Shown in pieces: positions 1-8,721 of a stretch of 21,865 nt of DNA (within the stretch, counting starts at the first letter, position 1; each line of letters opens with the position of its first letter). The position numbers and the translations under genes were made by a program. Below the pieces are notes generated by a model, which did not search any database, was not told the DNA's origin, and was given only the letters and a program-made list of their open reading frames with translations. The stretch comes from SLJM01 sp964415785 (lineage in GTDB: Bacteria; Myxococcota_A; Bradymonadia; Bradymonadales; Bradymonadaceae): contig CAYQBU010000049.1 in the NCBI GenBank assembly GCA_964415785.1, positions 1 through 21,865 of the forward strand. Reading direction: 5' to 3'.

Positions 1-402
1 GACCCCTGGGATCGCCTCGTCTTCCCCACCGACTTCTCCGACGCCAGTCAGGCCTCCGCCGACCGCGCCATCGACCTCGCCCTCCAGGCCTGGCTGCCGG
101 TCACCCTCTTTCACGCCGTCGACACCCGCTACCACAGCCAACCCCACCTCGATGAGCAGCGCACCCGCATCAAAAGCCTCGCCCAGCGCTTTCGCGACGC
201 CGGCGTCAAAGACGTCTCCACCCAGGTGATCCCCGAGCGCCCCAAGAAGGCGATCCTCGAGGTCGCCGACCACTACCCCTCGGCGCTCTTCGTCATGGGC
301 ACCCACGGCCGCGGCTTCTTTGGCGACCTCATCCTCGGCGGCGTCTCCCGCACCATGGCCCGCCGCGGCGGCCACCACAGCCTCTTTGTCCCCGTGGACT
401 AA
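1..402 (+). CDS. Universal stress protein (UspA family), 5' truncated by the window edge
   Basis: The reading frame is open from base 1 and ends at TAA 400-402, giving 133 residues without a start. It begins DPWDRLVFPTDFSDAS, the typical first beta-strand of a Usp domain (hydrophobic strand, then P-T-D-F-S). Near the end it carries GTHGRGFFGDLILGG, which fits the Usp ATP-binding loop G-2X-G-9X-G; the usual Ser/Thr after the last Gly is Gly here, so nucleotide binding is likely but not certain. It ends with the usual last strand (SLFVPVD). Family role: small cytoplasmic alpha/beta protein, often ATP-binding, induced by stress or growth arrest. The length matches one complete Usp domain lacking only a few N-terminal residues, but a longer two-domain protein cannot be excluded. 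It lies 76 bp upstream of the Roadblock-like gene on the same strand. Confidence 0.9.
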   Translation, partial: DPWDRLVFPTDFSDASQASADRAIDLALQAWLPVTLFHAVDTRYHSQPHLDEQRTRIKSLAQRFRDAGVKDVSTQVIPERPKKAILEVADHYPSALFVMGTHGRGFFGDLILGGVSRTMARRGGHHSLFVPVD

Positions 403-478
403 ATTTATTGCGCTCCACTTCCAATCTGCTTCAATGGGGGCGAACTACCGCTCACCCATCCGCCCTTCGGGAGCCCCC

Positions 479-889
479 ATGTCCTCCGACGATCCCAGCA
501 ATCAGCGCCGCCGACGCAGCGAAGAAACCCAACAGGCCATCATCTACCAACTGGAGCACGTCCTCGACGAATTCCAGATGCGCCTGCTCATCCTCGCCGA
601 CGCCCAGGGCCTGCTCATCGCCCACGCCGGCGACCAGGAGGCCGCCGAATTCTTCGCCGCCCACGCCCCCTCCCTGGTCACCGACGCCGATCCCCACCAG
701 GAACTCCAGGAGGTCCTCCCCAACCTCCAGCGCCAACAGATCCTGTGCGAGGCCATCAACCTCGACGACATCCCCCTCTACCTGGGCGCCGTCATGGAAC
801 CCACCCCGGAGCACGCCCGGGCCTTCGAACGGGTCCGCACTGGAATCCAGCGCATCTACTTCTCCACCAGCGAGCTCACCGGCGACTGA
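479..889 (+). CDS. Small Roadblock/LC7-like protein (136 aa)
   Basis: The start at ATG 479 is chosen because GGGAG (469-473) sits five bases upstream; in-frame starts further upstream would overlap the Usp gene or lack a ribosome binding site. The N-terminus is polar (SDDPSNQRRRRSEE). Residues about 30-55 contain a strand-turn-strand, LLILADAQGLLIAHAGD, followed by a helix rich in Ala (AAEFFAAHAPSL), the layout of Roadblock/LC7 domains. A second strand-rich half (ILCEAINLDDIPLYLGAVM) and a final helix follow. Such proteins in Myxococcota usually partner Ras-like small GTPases (MglB type) or act as stand-alone regulators, but no GTPase gene is seen here. The protein is soluble with no signal peptide. 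The family call is by pattern only. Codons end almost always in C, like the Usp gene, suggesting a native, well-adapted gene. Confidence 0.6.
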   Translation: MSSDDPSNQRRRRSEETQQAIIYQLEHVLDEFQMRLLILADAQGLLIAHAGDQEAAEFFAAHAPSLVTDADPHQELQEVLPNLQRQQILCEAINLDDIPLYLGAVMEPTPEHARAFERVRTGIQRIYFSTSELTGD

Positions 890-937
890 GGTCGCTCCAC
901 CTCAATCGCTGATCTCGCGCCACCGCTCCCAGCATTT

Positions 938-1066
938 CCCTTGACTGTTTGTTGGTGGCGACTTAAACAATGGTATTCTGTTGAACGCATAAGTCGAGCT
1001 TTGTCGGCGCCTCCCCAACTATCGGGCGAGGGCTGACGAAGGGAGTCTCCCCCCGAAGGAGTAAAA
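938..1066 (+). promoter_or_regulatory. LP1 promoter and structured 5' leader (copy 1 of an exact duplication)
   Basis: A possible sigma70-like promoter has TTGACT at 941-946, a 17-base spacer and a weak TAAACA at 964-969. Overlapping it is an inverted repeat CGACTTA (959-965) / TAAGTCG (990-996) with AACA (966-969) / TGTT (979-982) inside, which could be an operator or an RNA stem depending on the true start site. Downstream is a hairpin CCTCCCC (1010-1016) / GGG-C-GAGG (1024-1031). The ribosome binding site GGAG (1058-1061) can pair with CTCC (1047-1050), and the same CTCC can instead pair with GGGAG (1041-1045), so two exclusive folds would hide or free it. The whole stretch is repeated without a mismatch before LP2. 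Confidence 0.55.
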
Positions 1067-4000
1067 ATGAGTTCGTTGTTCTCTTCACGACACCTGGGCC
1101 GCCTAAGTACGTTTGGCGTTCTCGCTCTCCTGCTTATCGCGGGTTGCGGCGACGACGGCGACGACGGCCAGACCCCCATCATCGAATCCCAAGACGCCAG
1201 CGAGGAGCAATGCCCTGGCGGCGGCACCGTGATCATTACCGGCCTCGACACCGAGGGCGACGGCGAGATCAACGCCGACCACGAAAGCTACACGGAAACC
1301 GTCCTCTGCGACGGCACCGATGGCGACCCCGGAGACGATGGCGCTCCCGGCGATGACGGCGGCGACGGCGACACCGTCGGCCTCGTCAGCACCTCCGCTG
1401 AAGATCCCGGCGACAACTGCGAAGTCGGCGGCATCCGCGTGGAAACGGGCTTTGACACCACCGGCGACGGCGAAATCGACGACGTGGAAGACGTCAACTA
1501 CGTCTGCTCCGCTCCCAGCTGTGCCTCTGGCCAGCCCCTGGACTTTGAAGTCCACGCCGACCAACTCCCCGACGAACTCATCGTGGGCATGACCTACGAT
1601 CTCGACGTCACCACCTCGGCCACCGACCTGGACGTCGACGTCCTCAACGCCGGCGTCGCCTCCACGGATATCGACGCCGAGTACAACGCCGACGAAGAGA
1701 CCATCAGCCTCACCGCCAATTCGGGCACCGATGTCACCGATCTTGCGATCTTGGCCACTGACGGCTGCGATCTCACCACCACCACCGTCCGTTTTGGACC
1801 GCTCGACGACGGCATGGTTGATCTTCACGTCGCCCACCTCATTCCCGGAGCCGGCGACGTTGAAATCGTCGACACCGACACCGGTGACGTCATCGCTGAC
1901 GTCGACGAGTTGGACGTGATCAGTTCCTTCAACGCCGTCGAAGTCCCCTGGGGCACCTACAACCTTGAGGTTCTCGACGAAGACGGCGACAGCCTCGGCG
2001 TCTTCAACGACGTCGAGCTCGAGCCTCTCAACACCTATATGGCCTACGCCTACCTCGACGACGGCGAGTTCGCCCTCGGCCTCATGGAGTCCGACGTCGA
2101 AGACCCGGCAGACGATGATTTCCGAGTCCGCGGCGTTCACGCCGCCGACAGTGGACCAGACGTCGACATTTACGCCATCGATCCCGCCACTGGCGATGAG
2201 ACCCTCCTCTTTGAGGATCTGGGCTTTGGTGATTTCAGCGACCAAGTCGACCTTCCCGAAGCCCCGAACTCCTATCTCGCCGCCGACACCACTGGTGATG
2301 GCGACCCCGATACCACCTACGTCTCCACCTACGAGCTCTTCGAGGAAGGCACCAACTTCGAGGTCTTCGCCTACTTCGACGGCGACGACGACGATGAGCT
2401 CTGGTTGCTGACCTTTGATTACGACGCCACCACGAACAACTCCGTCAACCTTCACGACCCCGACGAGTTGGCCACCTCCGAACTTCATGTCGCCCACCTC
2501 TTTCCCGGTGCCGGTGATGTGGAAATCTTTGTGGCCGGCGCCGACTACGACGAAGACGATCCCATCGCCGACGTCGACGAATTGGACGTCATCAGCGACT
2601 TCAACGCCGTTGACATCGACGAGGGCACCTACGATCTGGAAGTCGTCAGCACCGATGGCGATCTCCTCGGCTCCTTCGACGACATCATGATCGCTCCCTT
2701 CACCGCCTACATGGCCTACGCCTACAACGACGGCGACGGCCTCGCCCTTGGCATCATGCAAACCAATAAGGAAGAGCCCGCCGACGACGAAACCCGTATC
2801 CGCGCCACTCACCTGGCCACCAACGGGCCCGATGTGGGCATCTACGCCATCGACGAGGACGACAACATGACCCTCCTCGCCGAGGACCTGGCCTTTGAAT
2901 CCTCCACCGACCAGGTGGACCTCGACGAATTCGAGGACTCCTTTCTCGGCATCGATCTGACCGGCGACGGCGTCGTCGACGCCGAATTCGAATCCACGGA
3001 GGGCCTCTTCGAGGGCGAGTCGAACTTCGAAATCTTCGCCTACTTCGACCAGGGCAACCTCTGGCTGCTGACCTTTAACTACGAGACCTTCACCAGCGCC
3101 TCCGTCAATCTCCACTCCAGCGTCGACTTCACCGACATCTACGCCGGACACTTCTTCGAAGGCGCGGGACCGGTCCGAGCCTTTGCATCCGGTGACGATC
3201 CTCAATTCGCCAATCCCATCTTCGAGTTGAGTGAGAACACCTATGATGGGCCCTTTGACATCGCCGAGGCGGACCAGGAACTGGAATTCTACGACGCCGA
3301 TGATACCAACCTCGGCTCTACCGGCTCCTTTACCGTCGATGCGGATAACCCCGAAGCGTTGCTGGTCTTCGATGATGGTGGACTCAGCCACGACTTTCTC
3401 CCCATTGAGGACTCCGACGTCCCCGATGATGAATTCCGCGCCCGCGCCCACCACTTCGCCGGCGGCTTCGGCACCGTTGACGTCTACGCCGATGAGGAGG
3501 GCGTCCAGTCGCTGTTGATCGAAAATCTCGGTCTCCTCGACACCATCGGACCGGCCACCTTCCCGGCCAATGAAGATGCATCTCTCGCCATTGACAGCGA
3601 CCAGGACGGCACCGCTGACTTGCTCTTCGAGACCACGGAAGGCGCCTTTGAAGACGGCGCCGACCTCGAGGTCTTCGCCTTCGCCATCAGTGGCGACCTC
3701 TTCGTAGGAACCTTCGACTACGGCGACGAGTCCTTCGCTCTCCATCCTCTGTTGGACAACCTCGTCTCCTTTACCTCCTCGCCCCAGATCGAGATCCCGA
3801 TCAACGGTCAAGATTCCGATGTGATTACTGTATCTGATTGCGACACCGTCGCTTATATCGATATGGACATCGAGTTCTATACCAATTGGCGGGGCGAATT
3901 CACGATCTACCTCGAGAATCCAGCCGGCGATGAGATCCCCCTCAAAAGCCGCTTCGGTGGGTCCACCAACGACATCATCGGCAACTTCAACAGAACCCTC

Positions 4001-4165
4001 AATCCCGAGAGTGGATTCAGTGGTGTCAGCGGCGTCCAGCCCATCAGCTACTTTAACGGTAGCCAGGGCAACGGCGATTGGACCATCACCGTTGTTGACG
4101 AAACCACCTGGGACGAGGATCCATTCTTGGAGAGTTGGGGCCTGAACTTCATCTGCTCTGGCTGA
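1067..4165 (+). CDS. LP1: giant acidic surface lipoprotein with three DUF4397-pair repeats and a C-terminal P domain (1032 aa)
   Basis: The start is ATG 1067 with AAGGAG five bases upstream. A lipoprotein signal peptide ends in LLIAGC (lipid-attached Cys27). Residues about 45-148 hold two modules with the pattern C...GG...G.D..GDGEI...C, flanking a collagen-like Gly-Asp stretch (about 84-102); these resemble DUF7151-type modules and contain EF-hand-like DxxGDGE loops. A conserved beta domain spans about 150-248. Three tandem repeats of roughly 210-220 residues follow (about 252-465, 472-685, 690-895). Each is a pair: first half HVAHLFPGAG...YMAYAY, second half H.A..GPDVDIYAI...WLLTFDY, which matches the DUF4397 style. 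The third is the most diverged. Residues 900-1032 form a P/Homo-B (proprotein convertase) beta-sandwich ending GNGDWTITVVD...LESWGLNFIC. No protease domain is present, so this is probably a structural, binding or adhesion protein on the outer surface, possibly calcium-stabilised. Its function is not known. Confidence 0.9.
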   Translation: MSSLFSSRHLGRLSTFGVLALLLIAGCGDDGDDGQTPIIESQDASEEQCPGGGTVIITGLDTEGDGEINADHESYTETVLCDGTDGDPGDDGAPGDDGGDGDTVGLVSTSAEDPGDNCEVGGIRVETGFDTTGDGEIDDVEDVNYVCSAPSCASGQPLDFEVHADQLPDELIVGMTYDLDVTTSATDLDVDVLNAGVASTDIDAEYNADEETISLTANSGTDVTDLAILATDGCDLTTTTVRFGPLDDGMVDLHVAHLIPGAGDVEIVDTDTGDVIADVDELDVISSFNAVEVPWGTYNLEVLDEDGDSLGVFNDVELEPLNTYMAYAYLDDGEFALGLMESDVEDPADDDFRVRGVHAADSGPDVDIYAIDPATGDETLLFEDLGFGDFSDQVDLPEAPNSYLAADTTGDGDPDTTYVSTYELFEEGTNFEVFAYFDGDDDDELWLLTFDYDATTNNSVNLHDPDELATSELHVAHLFPGAGDVEIFVAGADYDEDDPIADVDELDVISDFNAVDIDEGTYDLEVVSTDGDLLGSFDDIMIAPFTAYMAYAYNDGDGLALGIMQTNKEEPADDETRIRATHLATNGPDVGIYAIDEDDNMTLLAEDLAFESSTDQVDLDEFEDSFLGIDLTGDGVVDAEFESTEGLFEGESNFEIFAYFDQGNLWLLTFNYETFTSASVNLHSSVDFTDIYAGHFFEGAGPVRAFASGDDPQFANPIFELSENTYDGPFDIAEADQELEFYDADDTNLGSTGSFTVDADNPEALLVFDDGGLSHDFLPIEDSDVPDDEFRARAHHFAGGFGTVDVYADEEGVQSLLIENLGLLDTIGPATFPANEDASLAIDSDQDGTADLLFETTEGAFEDGADLEVFAFAISGDLFVGTFDYGDESFALHPLLDNLVSFTSSPQIEIPINGQDSDVITVSDCDTVAYIDMDIEFYTNWRGEFTIYLENPAGDEIPLKSRFGGSTNDIIGNFNRTLNPESGFSGVSGVQPISYFNGSQGNGDWTITVVDETTWDEDPFLESWGLNFICSG

Positions 4166-4187
4166 CCTTAATCCCCCTGCCCCACCG

Positions 4188-4221
4188 GCCCCTCCCCTTG
4201 TTTGGGGGAGGGGCTTTTTTT
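4188..4221 (+). terminator. Rho-independent terminator after LP1
   Basis: A perfect 10-bp stem GCCCCTCCCC (4188-4197) / GGGGAGGGGC (4205-4214) with a 7-base loop is followed by seven T (4215-4221). It lies 23 bp after the LP1 stop and before the second promoter copy, so LP1 and LP2 are probably separate transcription units. Confidence 0.9.
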
Positions 4222-4260
4222 ATCTCCGAGCGGCGATCGAAGGTGCTCCGAATAGTATTC

Positions 4261-4389
4261 CCCTTGACTGTTTGTTGGTGGCGACTTAAACAATGGTATT
4301 CTGTTGAACGCATAAGTCGAGCTTTGTCGGCGCCTCCCCAACTATCGGGCGAGGGCTGACGAAGGGAGTCTCCCCCCGAAGGAGTAAAA
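4261..4389 (+). promoter_or_regulatory. LP2 promoter and structured 5' leader (copy 2)
   Basis: This is identical base for base to 938-1066, 3323 bp upstream. It has the same TTGACT (4264-4269), the same CGACTTA/TAAGTCG inverted repeat (4282-4288 / 4313-4319), the same hairpin and the same ribosome-binding-site sequestering arrangement. Identity goes on into the coding region to 4427. LP1 and LP2 should therefore respond to the same signals. Confidence 0.55.
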
Positions 4390-6810
4390 ATGAGTTCGTT
4401 GTTCTCTTCACGACACCTGGGCCGCCTCAGTACATTTGGCGTTCTCGCACTCCTGCTTATCGCGGGTTGCGGCGACGGCGAAGACGGCCAGACCCCGATC
4501 GTCCAATCTGACGCCGCCGACGAGGAAACCTGTCCCTATGGCGGCACCGTCATCACCACTGGCTACGCCGACGACAGCGGCCAGATCGCCGATGGCGACA
4601 TCATCGACCAGTCCATCGTCTGCAACGGCGCCCCCGGTGCCACCGGCGATGAAGGCGACGCCGGCGAAGACGGCCAGGAAGGCCGCGACGCCATCGTCCA
4701 GACCTCCACCGAAGACCCCGGCGACAATTGCGAGCAGGGCGGCGTCGCCATCGAGACCGGCTTCGACGAATCCGGCGACGGCGAGATCGACGAGGTGGCA
4801 GACGTCACCTATCTGTGCAATCTCGATCAATGCTCCACGGGTCAACCCCTCGACTTTGAACTTCATACCGACGATCTCCCCGACGAACTCGTCCAGGGCT
4901 TTACCTACGAGCTCGACGTGACCGTCGCCGGCGAAACCCCCGAAAACCTCGCGGTCAGTGCCCTCAACGCCGGCATCAATGATGTCCAGGTCGAGGCCTC
5001 CTACGACGAGGACGAACAGGTTCTCGCCATCACTCACATCGAGGGCGAAGGGACCACCTCCCTGGCCATCGTCGCCTCCGACGGCTGCGATACCGCCACC
5101 GAGACCTTTACCTTCGGACCCTTCGACGAGGGACTCGCCGAATTGCACGTCGCCCACCTCTTTCCCGGCGCCGGCACCGTCGAGATCGTCCCCGTCGGCG
5201 AAGACGACCCCATCGCCGATGTCGACGAACTCGACGTCATCAGCTCCTTTAACGCCGTTGAGATCCCCTGGGGAGTCTATGACCTCGAGGTCTTCGACGA
5301 AGACGGCACCAGCCTCGGCACCTTCGACGAGATCAGTGTGGAGCCCTTCTCCACCAATATGGCCTACGCCTACAGCGACGACGGCGACCTGGCCCTGGGC
5401 ATCATGAGCTCTGACGTTGAAGACCCGGAATCGGGCGACTTTCGAGCTCGCGCCATTCACACCGCTGACAGCGGACCCGACGTCGACGTCTACGCCATCA
5501 ACCCCGCCACCCAGGAAGAGACCCTTCTCTTTGAAGACCTCGCCTTCGGTGACTTCAGCAACCAGATCGACCTCCCCGTGGCCTCCGACTCCTATATTGG
5601 ACTCGACACCACCGACGACGGTGAAGTCGACGTCTCTTACAGCACCACCATGGAGCTCTTTGAGGACGGCACCAACTTCGAGCTCTTCGCCTACTTCGAC
5701 GAAGAAGACGATGACCTCTGGTTGTTGAGCTTCGATTACGACGCCACGACCACCAACTCCGTCAACCTTCACGATCCCAACGAGGTCGCCCCCGCCAATA
5801 TCGTGGTCGGCCACCTCTTCCCCGGCGCCGGTGAAGTCGCCATCTGGGATACCGACGCCGACATGGATGACGACGACCCCATCGCCGAACTCGATGACTT
5901 CGATTTCACCGGCTACAACGAGATCGACGCCGGCACCTACGACTTCGAGTTTTTCGACGACAGCGGCGACAGCCTCGGCACCACCGGCGACATCGAAATC
6001 GATCCCTTTAGCTTCCACCTCGTCTATGCCTACGACGACGGTGACGGCCTGGGCCTCAACGCCCTCGAGATCGACTTCCCCATTCTCGACGACGAATTCG
6101 CCCTGCGCGGCCATCACCTCGCCGATGACGTCGACCCCGTCGACCTCTACGCCGTGATGGACGACGACAATAGCCTGCTCTTCGAGGACGTCGCCTTCGA
6201 AGACGTGACCGACACCACCGCCTTCGATGCCGACACCGACGCCTTCGCCGGCATCGACAGCGACGATGATGGAACACCGGACCTTGAATATAGCTCCACC
6301 AGCGGCGCTTTCGCCGACGGAGCTCGTCTCGAGGCCTTCGCCGTCTATGATGATGACGTGGTTAAACTCGTCACCTATGACCACAACAGCGAATCCAGTG
6401 CCGTCCACGATTATCGCATCTCCAGCTTCGTCTCCGTTCCGGACCTCCATATCCCTGACGGCGATGACTTTTCGGACACCCTGGAGGTCAGCGATTGCGA
6501 CACGGTCGATAGCATCACGATGGACATTGATCTCGACTTCATCTTTTCCACCGTCTGGCTCACCCTTCGACTGGAAGCCCCCGATGGAACGGAAATCACC
6601 CTCTGGGCCGAAGGCTCCGCTGTCGACGGAAGCGACCGCGTCGCCGGCAATTTCAATGACACCATCGCACCCGACGGAGACGACTCCGTGCCCATCTCGG
6701 ATCTAGAGGGCGTCGACGGCAACGGTGATTGGACGCTCTACGGCGACAACCGAAGTACCGCCCGCGGCGGCAACCTCAATTCTTGGGGACTCAACCTCGT
6801 GTGTGACTGA
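4390..6810 (+). CDS. LP2: acidic surface lipoprotein with two DUF4397-pair repeats and a diverged P domain (806 aa)
   Basis: This is a paralogue of LP1. The first 38 bp of coding sequence are identical to LP1 and the signal peptide differs only silently, with the same lipobox LLIAGC (Cys27). Two Cys modules (about 48-78 and 112-143) flank a Gly-rich collagen-like spacer (GAPGATGDEGDAGEDG). The beta domain spans about 150-247. Repeat pair 1 (about 251-463) is very close to LP1 pair 1; pair 2 (about 469-675) is shorter and more diverged. The C-terminal 125 residues are P-domain-like (GNGDWTLYGDN...LNSWGLNLVC) but much less similar to LP1 than LP3's P domain is. The protein is extremely Asp-rich with several D.DDDGTPD loops that could bind calcium. 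It is probably anchored in the outer membrane and exposed. I see no catalytic motif. Confidence 0.9.
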   Translation: MSSLFSSRHLGRLSTFGVLALLLIAGCGDGEDGQTPIVQSDAADEETCPYGGTVITTGYADDSGQIADGDIIDQSIVCNGAPGATGDEGDAGEDGQEGRDAIVQTSTEDPGDNCEQGGVAIETGFDESGDGEIDEVADVTYLCNLDQCSTGQPLDFELHTDDLPDELVQGFTYELDVTVAGETPENLAVSALNAGINDVQVEASYDEDEQVLAITHIEGEGTTSLAIVASDGCDTATETFTFGPFDEGLAELHVAHLFPGAGTVEIVPVGEDDPIADVDELDVISSFNAVEIPWGVYDLEVFDEDGTSLGTFDEISVEPFSTNMAYAYSDDGDLALGIMSSDVEDPESGDFRARAIHTADSGPDVDVYAINPATQEETLLFEDLAFGDFSNQIDLPVASDSYIGLDTTDDGEVDVSYSTTMELFEDGTNFELFAYFDEEDDDLWLLSFDYDATTTNSVNLHDPNEVAPANIVVGHLFPGAGEVAIWDTDADMDDDDPIAELDDFDFTGYNEIDAGTYDFEFFDDSGDSLGTTGDIEIDPFSFHLVYAYDDGDGLGLNALEIDFPILDDEFALRGHHLADDVDPVDLYAVMDDDNSLLFEDVAFEDVTDTTAFDADTDAFAGIDSDDDGTPDLEYSSTSGAFADGARLEAFAVYDDDVVKLVTYDHNSESSAVHDYRISSFVSVPDLHIPDGDDFSDTLEVSDCDTVDSITMDIDLDFIFSTVWLTLRLEAPDGTEITLWAEGSAVDGSDRVAGNFNDTIAPDGDDSVPISDLEGVDGNGDWTLYGDNRSTARGGNLNSWGLNLVCD

Positions 6811-6817
6811 CCTCAAA

Positions 6818-6860
6818 GGAGAGGCCGCGCTCCTCCCAATCACATCCGCGGCCTCTCTTT
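6818..6860 (+). terminator. Hairpin terminator after LP2
   Basis: The stem AGAGGCCGCG (6820-6829) / CGCGGCCTCT (6847-6856) has a 17-base loop and a C then TTT on the 3' side. The T tract is short, so termination may be incomplete, and LP3 could be partly read through from LP2. Confidence 0.7.
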
Positions 6861-6909
6861 AATCGCAAGTCCCCAACAGCTTGACCTCTTTGCTCAGGAG
6901 TAACCTATC

Positions 6910-8697
6910 ATGAAGCCTTTCTCACGAACTCGAAGTCTGAGTTGCCTCCTCCTCGTCGGACTCGCCTCCGCCACCATCGTGGCCTGCGGCGGCGACGACG
7001 GCCAGGACGGCAGCCCTCTCCTCATTGACGAAGCTCCCGCCTCCGACGAGTGCGGCGACTACGACGGCACGATCGTCACCATCGGCTACGATACCTCCGG
7101 TGACGGCGCCGTCGACGATGTCGTCGACACCCACACCGTCTGCGATGGCCAGACCGGCCCCGACGGTGACCCCGGTGAACGCGGCGAAGACGGCCAAGAC
7201 GGCGCCACCATCGTCACCTCCGTCGACTCTGCCTCCCCCGGTGGCGAATGCGCCTACGGCGGCCAACGCGTCGCCTTTGGACTCGACCACAATGGCGACG
7301 GCTCCTTTGACGAAGAGGATCTGCTCAGCGCCGAGTACATCTGCAATAATACCTGCACCGGCGAGATGAGCCTCGACATCGACATCGACCCTCTTCCCTC
7401 GATTCTCTACGAGGGCTTTGAAAACCGGATCCCTGTCACCACCGACGCCGAAGACCTGGCCTTTTTCGCCTACAGCACCGAGCACTTCGGTGGCGCCGGC
7501 GACACGGCTGCTCAGCTCGACGTCTCCTACGACAGCGAGGCCGAGGAATTGATCCTCAGTCCCGACGCCGCGGGTAGCGATGAGGCCGACTTTATCGTCC
7601 TCATCACCGATGGCTGCGAGACCACCGTCGAGAACTTCAGCTTCGGTGAATTCGCCGAAGGCGAAGCCACCGTCTACTTTGCACACCTCGCCGATGGCGC
7701 AGGCCCCGTCACCGCTCGTCTCCAGGGCGATGACGACGATATCGGCACCATCGACTTCACCGATGTCGCCGGCCCTGTGACCTTCGACACCGATAGCTCC
7801 TATACCTTTGAGCTCCTCGACGACGACGGCGACGTCCTCTATACCACCGACGAGCTCGACTTCATGGAGCCCTGGACGACCAAGACCATCTTCGCTTACT
7901 TCGACGACGGCGACCTCATGGTCGAAGCCCACGAGGCCGACGTCGCCAATATCACCGCCGCTCAGTCCCGCTTCCAGGTCCGGCACCTCGCCGAAGACGA
8001 CCTGGAAGACGCCGACTTGATCCGCGTCGAAGACGGCGACCTCAACTACGAATGGGCGGATCTCAACTTTGGCGACCTCACCCCGGTCTTCGAATTCAAC
8101 GCCAACCCGTCCACCTACTTCGCTTTTGATGACGTCGGCGACGGCGACCCCCACGTCGACTTCAACACCATGGCCGGTCTCTTTATCGGTGGCAACGCCG
8201 TTGAGGGATACGTCATCGAAACCGACCTCGGCACCGAGATGCTCACCATCGATTTCGGCACGGGCCAGTCTGAGATCCATAACCCCAATATCGTCGCCTT
8301 TAACTCCACTCCCCAGGCCGATCTCTCCGATGACGATAACTACACCAACGTCATCACCGTCAGCGGCTGCAATACCGTCGCCGAGATCAACATGGACATC
8401 GTATTCTTCAACACCTGGCGGGGTGACTTCACCATCTATCTCGAAGACCCCACCGGCGATGAAATCCCCCTTAAGAGCCGATTTGGTGGCTCCACGGACG
8501 ACATCATCGGCAACTTCAATGAGACCCTCAATCCCGAGAGTGGCTTTTCCGGCGTCAGCGGCGTTGAGCCCATCAGCTACTTCGAGGGTACCGACGGCAA
8601 TGGCGACTGGACCATCCGCATCGTTGATGATTTCCCCAACTTCACCAACAACCCCTTCCTTGAGAGTTGGGGCCTCAACATGCTCTGCTCCGACTGA
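6910..8697 (+). CDS. LP3: surface lipoprotein with one DUF4397-like pair and a P domain nearly identical to LP1 (595 aa)
   Basis: The start is ATG 6910 with AGGAG (6896-6900) nine bases upstream. The lipobox is TIVAC (Cys26). Two Cys modules (about 47-78 and 113-145) flank a collagen-like spacer (GQTGPDGDPGERGEDGQDG). The beta domain covers about 150-250. A single diverged DUF4397-like pair lies at about 252-455. The P domain (about 462-595) shares almost every residue with LP1 over the stretch from the WRG motif to the end (for example EIPLKSRFGGST and NPESGFSGVSG), while the LP1 and LP3 middle regions are clearly different. This suggests recombination or conversion between ends of the array. 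The leader is unlike that of LP1/LP2, so regulation probably differs or it depends on read-through from LP2. Likely an outer-surface binding protein; function unknown. Confidence 0.9.
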   Translation: MKPFSRTRSLSCLLLVGLASATIVACGGDDGQDGSPLLIDEAPASDECGDYDGTIVTIGYDTSGDGAVDDVVDTHTVCDGQTGPDGDPGERGEDGQDGATIVTSVDSASPGGECAYGGQRVAFGLDHNGDGSFDEEDLLSAEYICNNTCTGEMSLDIDIDPLPSILYEGFENRIPVTTDAEDLAFFAYSTEHFGGAGDTAAQLDVSYDSEAEELILSPDAAGSDEADFIVLITDGCETTVENFSFGEFAEGEATVYFAHLADGAGPVTARLQGDDDDIGTIDFTDVAGPVTFDTDSSYTFELLDDDGDVLYTTDELDFMEPWTTKTIFAYFDDGDLMVEAHEADVANITAAQSRFQVRHLAEDDLEDADLIRVEDGDLNYEWADLNFGDLTPVFEFNANPSTYFAFDDVGDGDPHVDFNTMAGLFIGGNAVEGYVIETDLGTEMLTIDFGTGQSEIHNPNIVAFNSTPQADLSDDDNYTNVITVSGCNTVAEINMDIVFFNTWRGDFTIYLEDPTGDEIPLKSRFGGSTDDIIGNFNETLNPESGFSGVSGVEPISYFEGTDGNGDWTIRIVDDFPNFTNNPFLESWGLNMLCSD

Positions 8698-8721
8698 TCA
8701 TTCTCGCCGATGACCGACCCC

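Noticed and set aside
1033..1062. Hammerhead-ribozyme-like core (CTGACGA, then a GGGAG/CTCCC stem, then CGAAG) in the LP1/LP2 leader
   Set aside because: The second core strand is GAAG instead of GAAA, the closing pair of stem II is wrong, and no partner strands for stems I and III or a cleavage triplet were found.
1300..1370. True collagen triple helix in the lipoproteins
   Set aside because: The Gly-x-x stretches are short (about six triplets) and Asp-rich; better read as flexible spacers between the Cys modules.
1103..3811. 902-codon open frame antisense to LP1 (and a 680-codon one antisense to LP2, 452 antisense to LP3)
   Set aside because: They arise because Asp/Glu-rich, C-ending codons rarely give stops on the opposite strand; the translations are Val/Gly-rich with no domain, signal or ribosome binding site.
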